DNA of 64,000 nt from Leptodactylus fallax (Eukaryota > Chordata > Amphibia > Anura > Leptodactylidae): assembly GCA_947044405.1 (NCBI GenBank), contig CAMRHE010000028.1, forward strand, positions 6,429,001 to 6,493,000. The letters are read 5' to 3'. The notes under the pieces were generated by a model, which did not search any database, was not told the origin of the DNA, and saw only the letters and a program-made list of their open reading frames with translations. Made by a program: the position numbers and the translations under genes. Below, piece after piece: positions 60,301 to 64,000 of the stretch (position 1 is the first letter of the stretch; the number at the start of each line of letters is the position of its first letter).

Positions 60301-61475
60301 ACATATCACCACCCAGGATGCATAGTTCTCCTATCCATAAGACAAAGAAGAAGGATCGAGGTAGTAATATTTGGGTTTTGGTGGAGATCATTTAACCCCT
60401 TCACTTCTTAAAAACAGTGTTTATGGGAGTTTAGTAGCAGATTGTATGTGTGCCATGTTGAATTGTCAATGAGATATTCACCAGAGGGAGTTTAGACTAT
60501 TAAAGGGGTTGTCTATGGCTATTGATTTGGTGGCCTCTTCATCACTTACCAAGCACAGCACCGTACATTATATAGTGGCTGTGCTTGGTATTGCAGCATA
60601 ACCCCATTCATATGAATGTGACTGACCAACAGCAGGACCATATGACCAATGGACATGATGTCACTGCCTGACTTGAGGAGGCAGAGCTTAGGTACAGTCT
60701 TAGACAACCCCTTTAAGTGTGATGAAAGGTCTCACATATAATGAGACGCTACAAAATCAGGCTTCTTCAGCTAGGAAAAATATACCTTCAAGATGATCTC
60801 ATTTACATGTACAAGTATATGTGATCAGTACAAGGAACTGCCCAGGTGATTTATATAGGAAAGGGTTCTTTACAGTTAGAGTACTTGAACTATGGAATGT
60901 CCTACAGTTAATGTCTGATATGACAGATCTGTTTGTACAAGTTATGGGAATTCTATTTTTGGAGATGAGAAGTTGATCTACGGATTTGTTCTGATTGCCA
61001 TATTTAACGTCCGGTCGAGTCTTCTGCATCAACACTGTAGGGTTGGACTCGATGGACATGCTTAATTTTTCAGCCTTGTTGACTATGTAACATTGGCATG
61101 GATAACTGATATCGGAGAGCTTAAATTGTAGTTACTTCTAGACCACTATGTGCACACAAGCTATAACGTAACCTAACATAAAGGTCAGTTTTCCAAGTCT
61201 GCACAACTCCTGTGTGATATAACAGATGATGTGAAGTCCTGCTTACCAATACTGCATTGTAATCCTAGGGTCAAGGATTTCACTAAGATATCGGTTCAAA
61301 TCAAAGGTCCAGGACTTTTTGGCTAACTTTGTTGTTTTCTTTGTTAAAGCTCATGAGCGCCATCCAAAAAGGTTTTGTATCCGGCAGCCGGCTGGCAATT
61401 CTGATGAAAAGTGCAGAGGAGAATCTGGATCAAAGAGAAGCCATTCCGGTGGACCGCAGCGGGGGTGGAGTGTGA
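12224..61475 (+). CDS. GPD2: GPD2, mitochondrial glycerol-3-phosphate dehydrogenase (FAD-dependent), 3' part, 11 exons
   Basis: The enzyme oxidises sn-glycerol-3-phosphate to dihydroxyacetone phosphate on the outer face of the inner mitochondrial membrane and passes electrons through FAD to ubiquinone (glycerol-phosphate shuttle; known for the family). Eleven exons join in frame with GT-AG introns to about 507 residues and a TGA stop at 61473-61475. Seen in order: the central DAO-fold region, a GIRPL motif, the signature G-G-K-x2-T-Y-R-x2-A (PROSITE FAD_G3PDH type 2), the GlpD-type C-terminal domain, and two EF-hands typical of the animal enzyme. Assuming a total of 727 residues as in mammals, the visible part is about residues 221-727. 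The FAD-binding GxGxxG region and the mitochondrial targeting sequence are missing because their exons are upstream. No frameshift or premature stop was seen, so this looks like the functional gene and not a retrocopy. Residue numbers in the exon entries use this assumed total. Confidence 0.97.
12445..13203. repeat. 44-bp minisatellite, about 17 copies, next to GPD2 exon A
   Basis: The unit contains TAATTATTGTACCGTTCACT then ACTGTAGATCCCTAT and TTATTCCC, total 44 bp. Two copies near 12590 and 12680 carry a 5-bp CGTTC duplication (49 bp). The array starts about 57 bp downstream of the 5' splice site at 12388 and is directly followed by a foldback element. Confidence 0.9.
13204..13612. mobile_element. 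Foldback MITE abutting the minisatellite
   Basis: GAATATGTCACCACAAATAA at the left is mirrored by ATAAATTTGGTGACATTCAT at the right, and both arms continue into A/T-rich pairs (GTTAAAAA and TTTTTAATG). This resembles the T2-type frog element starting TTAAAGGGAATGTGT seen at 41180, but its outer TTAAAGG is not preserved. Confidence 0.6.
13983..14127 (+). CDS. GPD2: GPD2 exon B (about residues 275-324)
   Basis: The acceptor TTTTGTAG ends at 13982 and the donor is TACAG|GTATTG. It encodes QEFSVRAKCVINATGPFTDS and on to SAGVHIVMPGYYR/S, with the split Ser codon (AG|T) completed by the next exon. The VINATGPFTD stretch is a conserved part of the GlpD/GPD2 FAD-binding fold. Its length of 145 bp keeps the frame with both neighbours. 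Confidence 0.96.
15446..15639 (+). CDS. GPD2: GPD2 exon C (about residues 324-389)
   Basis: The acceptor TTTTGTAG ends at 15445 and the donor is GAAG|GTAAGT, an almost ideal consensus. It encodes PDNMGLLDPATSDGRVIFFL followed by PWEKMTIAGTTDTPTEVTHH and then EEDINFILTEVRNYLSSDVE. The TSDGRVIFFLPW and GTTDTP motifs are hallmarks of the GlpD family. It ends in phase 1 (G of a Val codon). The very long 26-kb intron follows. Confidence 0.97.
15802..16124. mobile_element. T2-type MITE, first of three in a chain
   Basis: The left end TTAACGGTATTCTTTGG is a diverged match to the complement of the right end GAAAGACCCTTTAA. The inner arms carry the GGTGATGGTCTAACTACC and GGATAGGTTATCC-type segments of the dispersed frog family. 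The right TTAA (16121-16124) is also the left TTAA of the next element. Confidence 0.65.
16121..16391. mobile_element. T2-type MITE, second of three in a chain
   Basis: Starts TTAAAGGCAAATTCTGATCT and ends AGATCAGAATACCCCTTTAA, with inverted arms of more than 40 bp that include GGTTATATCCA and TGGATATAGTC. It shares its left TTAA with the previous element and is followed after 3 bp by another TTAAAGGGG end. Confidence 0.82.
16395..16690. mobile_element. T2-type MITE, third of chain, right end lost
   Basis: Starts TTAAAGGGGTTGTACCAAT. The inner arms GGGGTCCAGTTTCCCCATCC and GGTAACCGGATACCAG, and CTATAGGAGCACCAG and GGCACTCCCATAG, pair imperfectly. No matching CCTTTAA is present, so the right terminus is truncated. 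Confidence 0.6.
17529..17784. mobile_element. Foldback MITE with GGCCCRGTTCA ends
   Basis: TAAGGCCCAGTTCAGATCTG at the left is complementary, with few differences, to CAGATGTGAACCGGGCCTAA at the right, and the inner arms GTTTCCGTTC and the GGTTTCC-type segments pair too. A related end, TAAGGCTAGGTTCACACTGC, lies at 17319 without a clear partner. The same family is seen at 43058-43370. Confidence 0.75.
17905..18173. mobile_element. T2-type foldback remnant
   Basis: The right end ACTAGAATATCCCTTTAA has a T2-like terminus. The interior contains AGGACCCCCAATGGTC, a GGAGTGGCAGGG segment and GGTGACCACCAACTCC, typical of the dispersed GGTGGGGGTCC family. The left terminus is not recognisable. Confidence 0.5.
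20304..20673. mobile_element. Mariner/Tc1-type MITE, about 370 bp
   Basis: The left end TACAGGTGCATCTCAATAAA is mirrored by TTTATTGAGACGCACCTGTA at the right, with TA at both edges as expected of the target site. The arms continue with TTGGAATATTTTTGAAA against its complement. This CATCTCAATAAATT terminus is a widespread vertebrate MITE type, from memory. No transposase frame. Confidence 0.85.
20818..21073. mobile_element. Foldback element related to 4690-5342
   Basis: GATATCTCCCCACTGTCAGA and TCTGACAGTGGGGAGATAT (about 20828 and 20948) are inverted. Further out lie GGCACCGATATCTCCAGC, CGCATACCGGGGAAGCC and TAATACCGCACATCGATGA, the same order as in 4690-5342. It lacks the 86-bp array and preserves only the right outer arm. 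Confidence 0.7.
21570..21785. mobile_element. Foldback remnant, GGTGGGGGTCC family
   Basis: AGGACCACTAGGATCCCCAA near 21600 faces GGGGTCCTAGAAGTCGGACC near 21744, with a CAGGGGAATGGGGCC centre. Outer ends are partly replaced by a poly-T run. No coding capacity. Confidence 0.5.
23030..23500. other. Repeat-poor intronic stretch, candidate conserved non-coding DNA
   Basis: No inverted ends, tandem copies or known repeat pieces were found here. It keeps several CpGs and homeodomain-like ATTA sites and is unlike the repeat-laden surroundings. Whether it is conserved cannot be told without alignment. Confidence 0.3.
23519..39490. repeat. 16-kb minisatellite of 25-27-bp units with higher-order structure
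   Basis: About 600 head-to-tail units share the core ATTAGAATGTCTGTACACC followed by WGGCGGT or WGGCGGC. Main variants are 26 bp (TCTGTACACC or TCTGCACACC), 27 bp (TTTTGTACACC or TCTTGTACACC), 25 bp (ATCTTTGTACACC), and a marker unit GATATTAGAATATCTGTACT followed by CTAGG. The marker recurs at intervals of very roughly 150-450 bp and sets up higher-order blocks. Rare variants show larger duplications: one of 3980 bp (25351 and 29331), one of 2594 bp (36288 and 38882; 35338 and 37932), and one of 891 bp (34014 and 34905). The array fills a quarter of the window and lies wholly in a GPD2 intron. Confidence 0.97.
36604..36776. repeat. Homogeneous run of 27-bp units inside the big minisatellite
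   Basis: Six successive units of the form GGCATTAGAATGTCTTGTAC + ACCWGGC are nearly identical. Because 27 is a multiple of three, the run is open in several frames on both strands (for example a 9-residue MSCTPGGIR repeat). This is a by-product of unit length, not evidence of a gene. It points to very recent local amplification. Confidence 0.85.
39867..40276. mobile_element. T2-type MITE, about 410 bp
   Basis: Starts TTAAAGGAGTTGCCTGAATC and ends GATTTGGACGACCCATTTAA. The inner part has paired segments CTCACCCCTGCC and the GGGACAGGTAATT type, and GACGCTCTGTTTG and related pieces. The same internal design (A-run, then CACCTGTCCCxGG) recurs at 45609 and 46940. Confidence 0.75.
41184..41520. 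mobile_element. T2-type MITE left part
   Basis: TTAAAGGGAATGTGTTATCA followed by GAAAATGATCTATTGTTGAA has the typical frog T2 end. No matching right end was found before exon D. A short duplication (AATGTTAACACCAGAATGTA and the near copy 31 bp later) lies at 41400-41455. Confidence 0.5.
41671..41805 (+). CDS. GPD2: GPD2 exon D (about residues 389-434)
   Basis: The acceptor TTGTTGACAG ends at 41670 and the donor is GCAG|GTAACA. It encodes RRGDVLAAWSGIRPLVTNPN and on to SRNHVVDVSEAGLVTIAG. GIRPL carries the conserved Arg expected near FAD and substrate, from family knowledge. The exon ends with the first base of the first Gly of the GGKxxTYRxxA signature, so the intron splits the signature. 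Length is 135 bp, phase 1 to phase 1. Confidence 0.97.
42130..42653. mobile_element. Mariner-like MITE with both ends, about 520 bp
   Basis: Left TACACTACTGTGCAAAAGTT is the inverse of right TTTTTGCACAGTACTGTA, with TA edges. Inner arms AATAGAAGGGTTAATAG and its complement near 42570, and ATCAATATTTGGTGTGAC and its complement near 42500, extend the hairpin to most of the element. It ends 83 bp before exon E. A partial copy is at 1415-1800. The 167-codon open frame over it is not transposase-like. Confidence 0.85.
42737..42912 (+). CDS. GPD2: GPD2 exon E (about residues 434-492)
   Basis: The acceptor CTACTAG ends at 42736 and the donor is GAG|GTAAAT. It starts by completing the Gly codon and encodes GKWTTYRSMAEDTLDAAIKA, so together with exon D it gives the complete G-G-K-W-T-T-Y-R-S-M-A signature of FAD-dependent glycerol-3-phosphate dehydrogenases. 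It continues with CRTVGLFLEGGKDW and YIRLVQDYGLESE, the start of the C-terminal DAO_C-type domain. It ends in phase 0. Confidence 0.97.
43058..43370. mobile_element. Foldback MITE with GGCTAAGATCACATCTG ends
   Basis: TAAGGCTAAGATCACATCTG at the left is mirrored by CAGATGTGAACCTAGCCTTA at the right. The left half also holds a strong hairpin at 43081-43203. Same family as 17529-17784. Confidence 0.8.
43081..43203. repeat. Near-perfect hairpin, arms of about 55 bp
   Basis: GGAGATTCCAATGGAGAAAC followed by GCAGAAACCACC in the left arm is complementary to GGCGGTTTCTGC followed by GTTTCTCCATTGGAATCTC in the right arm, with few mismatches and a loop of about 12 bases. It lies in the left half of a MITE. 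Confidence 0.85.
43750..44067. mobile_element. Foldback element with GTATTCACACG ends
   Basis: GGCTGTATTCACTTGACAGA at the left and CGTGTGAATACAACCTTA at the right are inverted, and ACATGGTC pieces inside pair in mirrored positions. The right side carries a short direct duplication (TCGTGTGAATACAA twice near 44030 and 44050). Confidence 0.6.
44802..44933 (+). CDS. GPD2: GPD2 exon F (about residues 493-536)
   Basis: The acceptor CTCTCCCGCAG ends at 44801 and the donor is GAG|GTTTGT. It has 44 whole codons encoding VAQHLAATYGDKAFEVAKLA and KRWPIVGKRLVSEFPYIEAE, part of the helical C-terminal domain. A T-rich stretch about 80 bp upstream is the likely start of the polypyrimidine region. Phase 0 at both ends. 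Confidence 0.96.
45143..45612. mobile_element. T2-type MITE, about 470 bp, long inverted arms
   Basis: TTAAAGGGATAATATCATTG plus GGAAACCCTAT at the left is mirrored by ATAGGGTTTCCC plus AATGATAGAATCCCTTTAA at the right. The arms go on with CACGTCACACGCTCTTCAGA against CCGAAGAGCGTGTGACGTG, and GCGCATGCTCAGTC against its complement. Its right TTAA is also the left TTAA of the next element. Confidence 0.88.
45609..46143. mobile_element. Composite of T2-type MITE parts
   Basis: Starts TTAAAGGGGTTGTCCAGGAT then an A-run and CTCACCTGTTCCCTGTCCCC, as at 46940. After about 45840 the sequence switches to the GGATAGGTGATAAGTGTTTA and GGGATCACCACCCGTCC family, and ends AAGCCAATTCCTTTAA. It probably represents two overlapping or nested insertions. 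Confidence 0.55.
46194..46614. mobile_element. T2-type MITE, about 420 bp
   Basis: Left TTAAAGGGTTTTTCCCATCC plus CAGCAAATCGG is mirrored by CGATTTCCTGAGATGGGAAC plus AACTTTTTAA at the right. The arms continue inward through TACAGGAACAACTGAGCAGT and GAACTGTTCCCGTAAGTAG. The centre repeats CTATTCTGTTTCC-like and ATGGAAACAGNGT-like motifs several times. Confidence 0.82.
46940..47304. mobile_element. T2-type MITE, about 365 bp
   Basis: Left TTAAAGATTGTCTGGGCAG and right GTCTGGACAACCCCTTTAA are inverted, with A-run and T-run following the ends. The inner arms CCCCGGTGTTCCAGTGTCCTC and the GGACCGGATCACGCTGGGAG-type pieces pair partly. Confidence 0.78.
47940..48790. repeat. Duplicated block of about 230 bp with an inverted third piece
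   Basis: GGGTCATGTGATCTCACTGG near 48212 and GGGTCATGTGATCTCATTGT near 48437 start similar segments that go on with TCTCTAAAAGTCA or TCTCCAAAAGTCA, then AGCAGACAGAGATAGTACTG or AGCAGGCAGTGATAGAACTG and TGTCTCTAGCT. A diverged third direct copy lies near 48020. ATTTATACAGGAAGTTCTGC near 48717 is the inverse of the AGAACTTCCTGTATAAATG near 48280. Probably part of a rearranged foldback element. Confidence 0.65.
49098..49422. mobile_element. Foldback MITE, about 325 bp, 83 bp before exon G
   Basis: GATAGGTCATCAGAATCAGA at the left is mirrored by ATCTGATGCTGATGACCTATC at the right. The inner arms CTCCTATTCAAACGAATGGG and CCCATTCATTTGAATAGGAG are nearly perfect complements, and TACAGAGCTCTGTA lies at the centre. 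Confidence 0.82.
49505..49663 (+). CDS. GPD2: GPD2 exon G (about residues 537-589)
   Basis: The acceptor TTTGCTGTCAG ends at 49504 and the donor is AAG|GTAAAG. It has 53 codons encoding VKYALKEYACTAVDVISRRT and RLAFLNVQAAEEALPRIVDI, ending HQKK. The EYACTAVDxxxRRTRLAFL block is the most conserved segment of the GlpD C-terminal domain. The reading frame stays open for about 230 bp past the donor into the intron. That extension is not GPD2-like. Confidence 0.97.
50062..50190. mobile_element. hAT-like terminal fragment
   Basis: CAGGGATGTGGAGTCAGAAA followed by AAGTTACCGACT matches the same order at 20704. An opposite end, ACTCCACATCCCTG, lies at 52372-52385, but the flanks give no 8-bp duplication, so the two ends may or may not belong together. 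Confidence 0.45.
51300..51800. other. Repeat-poor intronic stretch, candidate conserved non-coding DNA
   Basis: No repeat family was recognised. The stretch has ordinary composition with retained CpGs and several ATTA or TAAT homeodomain-like cores (for example in GGGGATTAATTGG). Function is not visible from the sequence alone. Confidence 0.25.
52929..53041 (+). CDS. GPD2: GPD2 exon H (about residues 590-627)
   Basis: The acceptor is a long T-run followed by ACCAG ending at 52928, and the donor is ACAG|GTAAGA. It encodes EELEAAKQFLYYEMGYKARS and EQLTDRSEINLSPSDID, ending with AG of an Arg codon completed by the next exon. It forms the linker from the catalytic C-terminal domain to the EF-hands. 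Confidence 0.96.
53710..53788 (+). CDS. GPD2: GPD2 exon I, first EF-hand (about residues 627-653)
   Basis: The acceptor CTTCTGTAG ends at 53709 and the donor is GAG|GTGAGT. It encodes YKKRFHKFDKDKKGFITILD and VERVLE. The EF-hand loop D-K-D-K-K-G-F-I-T-I-L-D (about residues 636-647) has Asp at position 12 where the canonical loop has Glu. The mammalian enzyme is similar here, so this site may bind Ca2+ weakly (inference). Confidence 0.96.
55083..55181 (+). CDS. GPD2: GPD2 exon J, second EF-hand (about residues 654-686)
   Basis: The acceptor TTTCCAACAG ends at 55082 and the donor is CAG|GTCAGT. It has 33 codons encoding NINVQMDAKNLHEILNEVDL and NKNGQVELNEFLQ. The loop D-L-N-K-N-G-Q-V-E-L-N-E (about residues 672-683) is a full canonical EF-hand with Glu at position 12, the expected Ca2+ site that lowers the Km for glycerol phosphate in animal GPD2 (family knowledge). 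Confidence 0.97.
55398..55738. mobile_element. T2-type MITE, about 340 bp, 216 bp after exon J
   Basis: TTAAAGGGGTTGTCCAGGAT at the left is the inverse of ATCCTGGACAACCCCTTTAA at the right, almost perfect. Inner arms TTTATTATGGCCTATCC and GGATAGGCCATAAAAA also pair. Flanking TTAA at both ends. Confidence 0.9.
56899..58139. mobile_element. T2-type foldback element carrying a central minisatellite
   Basis: The two arms of about 220 bp are inverted: left ACATTTTTGCAAATATAAAG, TTAAAGATTTCCTCTAACCA and CAGGAACTTTCTATG; right CATAGAAAGTTCC-like, GTTAGAGGAAATCTTTAAAA and CTTTATATTTGCAAAAATGT. The right terminus TGGGAAAATCCCTTTAA has a T2-like end and the left is TTAAAAAAAACATGG, diverged. The space between the arms is filled by the tandem array 57118-57924. 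Confidence 0.82.
57118..57924. repeat. 63/64-bp minisatellite, about 12.5 copies, inside a MITE
   Basis: The unit holds TATGAGAAGATAACCTGACC, ACAATAAGGACATCATGGCT, GGTTATCAGGAGG and ACACTACATG. In the first part, units of 64 bp (GGAGGGACAC) and 63 bp (GGAGGACAC) alternate, giving a 127-bp dimer period. Copies differ at only a few bases. Open frames in it repeat every 127 bp and are not genes. Confidence 0.93.
59140..60010. other. Longest repeat-poor stretch in the last intron, candidate conserved non-coding DNA
   Basis: For about 870 bp no MITE arm, tandem copy or simple run was found, while CpGs (for example GCCGAGCCGCCATTGAG and CACGCAAC) and many TAAT, ATTA and GATAA-like sites are retained. 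This differs from neighbouring introns. It may be a regulatory region of GPD2 or a neighbour, but only cross-species alignment can show that. Confidence 0.35.
60500..60716. mobile_element. T2-type MITE, about 217 bp
   Basis: TTAAAGGGGTTGTCTATGGC at the left is mirrored by AGACAACCCCTTTAA at the right. Inner segment ACCAAGCACAGCACC pairs with GCTGTGCTTGGT. Flanking TTAA at both ends. Confidence 0.87.
61350..61475 (+). CDS. GPD2: GPD2 last coding exon K (about residues 687-727, with stop)
   Basis: The acceptor TTGTTAAAG ends at 61349. It encodes LMSAIQKGFVSGSRLAILMK followed by SAEENLDQREAIPVDRSGGG and V, then TGA. The C-terminal VDRSxGG tail matches the usual end of vertebrate GPD2. The exon continues as 3' UTR of unknown length. 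Confidence 0.96.
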   Translation, partial: LMSAIQKGFVSGSRLAILMKSAEENLDQREAIPVDRSGGGV

Positions 61476-62194
61476 GTCTTGAGACCGTGGACGCACGTTT
61501 CTGCTTCTCTATGTTGACGACATTCCAAGGCTTCTCTGGCTGTATTGGCTGCAGTTTGGCATCCAGCGTGAACTTGATATTTATATTTTTCTAAGTATGC
61601 ATGTATTTTCTTTTTCAATTTTATGGCTTAAACTCCAATGTTTTTGGCGGATTCTCTGCATCATGTACCCCTTGTAAGTATCTTGAAAAGTGCGTGGCTC
61701 CACATGTTTGTAAGATGCAAAGATTGCTTGAATGCTGTCATGCCATTCATTGAGAGGCCAAGCTTTGAGCATGTAATACTTTTTACTGTTGTTTATATTG
61801 TTTGGATGTTTTTGATTTTTAAAGGGAAATGTACTGTAATAGAAAAGATCCATATACTGAGGGTTAACTTATGCGAAAAATGATTTTTGATACACTCCAT
61901 GCCCAAGAAACTACTGCAAGAGCACCAGAGTTTTTGCTGTGAATGAATTTGTTAAATATGAGCACATGAATTTATAAAAAAATAGTCGTGAGGTCTGCAC
62001 ACATTTAACCCAGAAACACAACCAGATTCAGTCTGCACTATTTTTATATGTGGATCCTACAAGGTTCTGAGCAGTTTACTTATTTCCTATGACATTGACC
62101 TACCAGAAAAAGTCGTTCCGTGCAACTTGCTGTTTGAGTCAGATGACTGCTGTGCAATCTTTGCCAATCGGCATTCTTAGCCGCTGTATAACTT

Positions 62195-62821
62195 GTGTCA
62201 CCAGAACCAGCATATCACCCCAGCCCTGCAGATAGATAGGTTAGTGTCACCAGAACCAGCATATCACCCCAACCCTGCAGATAGATAGGTTAGTGTCACC
62301 AGAACCAGCATATCCCCCCAGCCCTGCAGATAGATAGGTTAGTGTCACCAGAACCAGCATATCACCCCAGCCCTACAGATAGATAGGTTAGTGTCACTAG
62401 CATATCAACCCAGCCCTGCAGATAGATAGGTTAGTGTCACCAGAACCAGCATATCACCCCAGCCCTGCAGATAAATAGGTTAGTGTCACCAGAACCAGCA
62501 TATCACCCCAGCCCTGCAGATAGATAGATTACCAGAACCAGCATATCACCCCAGCACTGCAGATAGATAGGTTAGTGTCACCAGAACCAGCATATCACCC
62601 CAGTCCTGCAGATAGATAGGTTAGTGTCACCAGGACCAGCATATCACCGCAGCCCTGCAGATAGATAGGTTAGTGTCACCAGAACCAGCATATCACCCCA
62701 GCCCTGCAGATAGATAGGTTAGTGTCACTAGCATATCAACCCAGCCCTGCAGATAGATAGGATAGTGTCACCAGAACCAGCATATCACCCCAGCCCTGCA
62801 GATAGATAGGTTAGTGTCACC
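62195..62821. repeat. 49-bp minisatellite, about 13 copies, downstream of GPD2 stop
   Basis: The unit holds GTGTCACCAGAACCAGCATA, TCACCCCAGCCCTGCAG and ATAGATAGGTTA, total 49 bp. Several copies lack CCAGAACCA (near 62392 and 62728) or GTTAGTGTC-type pieces (near 62527). If the 3' UTR is as long as in mammals, it would be in the mRNA (inference). Confidence 0.92.
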
Positions 62822-63770
62822 TGAATCAAATACTGTTTCCCCCTTGTGAATTGCTGCCTCCATTTCTGAAATATTCCTGGTTTTGGAAATATGATGCCAA
62901 TGAGCTCTCTGGAGCAATGAGGGCATTGTCATTGCTCCAAAGAAATAAGCAGCAACGCCCTCCAAAGAGCTCATCTCCATATTGACAGTGGTAACAGTGA
63001 TTCACAAGGTGACCCTAGATGCTGGGTTCTGGTGAGAGACATGAAAATGGGATGCAGCCATTTTGGAGGCCATATTTGTAAATACGTTATCTTGGCATCA
63101 ATATCTTAATCTTCATGTATGTTGCCTTATCCAGATGAATTACCAGATTTTCCTGACTCTTCATGGCTTATTTCACTCTGCACGTATATATAGTTATTGC
63201 AATGCCTTTACTATGGGGCGATATATTCGGGTCCGCATTATGGTGACTTTTTATTGTAAGAAATAATAATGATATCAGGAAATTTTCTGAAATGACCTGA
63301 GGTCAATAGGGTTGGAAACAAAAGCAACAGCCAATGCTCAACTTGATCATGCATGTGAGTACAGGAGCATCTTGTCTAAGAAATATCTGTATTTCAGAAT
63401 TGCTTGAATTTACTCCTTTTTGTACAATTCTTTTAAAGATATGCGCACAAATATTTGATATATGCCCAATGAAATCTGTGTAAAAATAGCACTAGTGACT
63501 GGTGCACCATCTACCTGTGCTCTCTTCCCAGGGGTACATATTCTGTGCATAAGATTTTTGTTTTATCATTGTAGTTAAATAACTTAAATATTATTTAAAT
63601 ATAATTACTATTTAAAGCAAATATAGAATTGACAAAATTGTTACAAACCAAGGATACTCCAGCCATACAGTAGACCAGCCTTACATGCATGTTAGTTATT
63701 ACCCCAAGCTTCCCTATAAATAGGCACATTTGGCTTCCCTGAGCGACCATACTTTTTTTCTGCAGGTAAA

Positions 63771-63776
63771 AATAAA
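63771..63776 (+). promoter_or_regulatory. Candidate polyadenylation signal AATAAA
   Basis: AATAAA follows GTAAA about 2.3 kb after the GPD2 stop. A variant TATAAA is present near 61973. Neither has independent support, and the real site could be elsewhere. Confidence 0.3.
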
Positions 63777-63918
63777 GCTTGCTAGAACATTCCCTGCACT
63801 ATATAAGCTTTATTACTAATATAGAGGTAGGTCCTCCAGTGATAACCTCTGTAGAGCTCAGCAGGGGGGCTGGAAGCCTGTGCCCGCTGTCTCACTGGCC
63901 TTCTGTGATGTTGCAGAG

Positions 63919-63958
63919 TCTGCTCTACTCCTACTGCAGGTCCAAAGAGTAGAGCAGA
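63919..63958. repeat. Short perfect inverted repeat
   Basis: TCTGCTCTACTC at 63919-63930 and GAGTAGAGCAGA at 63947-63958 are exact complements with a 16-base loop. It may be the centre of another foldback element cut by the window end. Confidence 0.6.
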
Positions 63959-64000
63959 GTCGGTAATGTGAGTGAGAGTCAGAGTGTCAGCAGGGAAGGC

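Larger units (their letters stand above)
61476..64000 (+). other. GPD2 3' UTR and/or downstream flank
   Basis: Follows the TGA stop. Length of the transcribed part is unknown. It contains a 49-bp minisatellite, AT-rich unique DNA and a candidate AATAAA. No other exon or gene was recognised. Confidence 0.7.

Noticed and set aside
1..64000. tRNA or rRNA genes
   Set aside because: No cloverleaf with A- and B-box and no rRNA-like stretch was noticed by eye. A tRNAscan-SE run would settle it.
1..64000. Autonomous LINE, LTR or viral genes
   Set aside because: No reverse transcriptase, integrase, gag-like or DDE transposase peptide was recognised among the translated frames.

Overview
The window is vertebrate nuclear DNA, most likely from an anuran amphibian. 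It carries the 3' part of one protein-coding gene on the + strand, GPD2 (mitochondrial FAD-dependent glycerol-3-phosphate dehydrogenase). Eleven exons were found by translation, reading-frame continuity and GT/AG splice sites: 12224-12388, 13983-14127, 15446-15639, 41671-41805, 42737-42912, 44802-44933, 49505-49663, 52929-53041, 53710-53788, 55083-55181 and 61350-61475. Joined, they give about 507 residues ending in a natural stop codon. This fits the C-terminal 70% of a protein of about 727 residues. The FAD-binding N-terminal exons are not visible and should lie upstream of the window or in parts of 1-12223 that could not be recognised. No second gene was found.

Everything else is intron, 3' flank and repeats. 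The frog assignment rests on repeat content: many short foldback elements start TTAAAGG and end CCTTTAA with a TTAA target, as in the T2/Kolobok MITEs described in Xenopus. Other foldback families start with GGCTAGGTTCACA-like ends or carry GGTGGGGGTCCGAC-like interiors. The species cannot be fixed from the sequence.

Layout: 1-12223 is upstream intron or flank with MITEs and a four-copy 86-bp repeat. 12224-15639 holds three exons, with a 44-bp minisatellite starting about 57 bp after the first donor. 15640-41670 is a 26-kb intron. It holds a chain of back-to-back MITEs, a mariner-type MITE and a minisatellite array of about 16 kb (23519-39490, about 600 units of 25-27 bp) with nested higher-order repeats. 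41671-55181 holds seven further exons separated by repeat-rich introns. 55182-61349 is the last intron. It holds a MITE whose centre is an array of about 12.5 copies of a 63/64-bp unit, and a CpG-retaining, repeat-poor stretch that may be conserved non-coding DNA. 61350-61475 is the last coding exon. The rest is 3' UTR or flank, with a 49-bp minisatellite and a candidate polyadenylation signal near 63771.

The most unusual features are the higher-order minisatellite inside a housekeeping gene, tandem repeats nested within MITEs, and runs of MITEs that share TTAA junctions. No operon-like or prokaryote-like defence system is present. No virus or toxin gene was seen.
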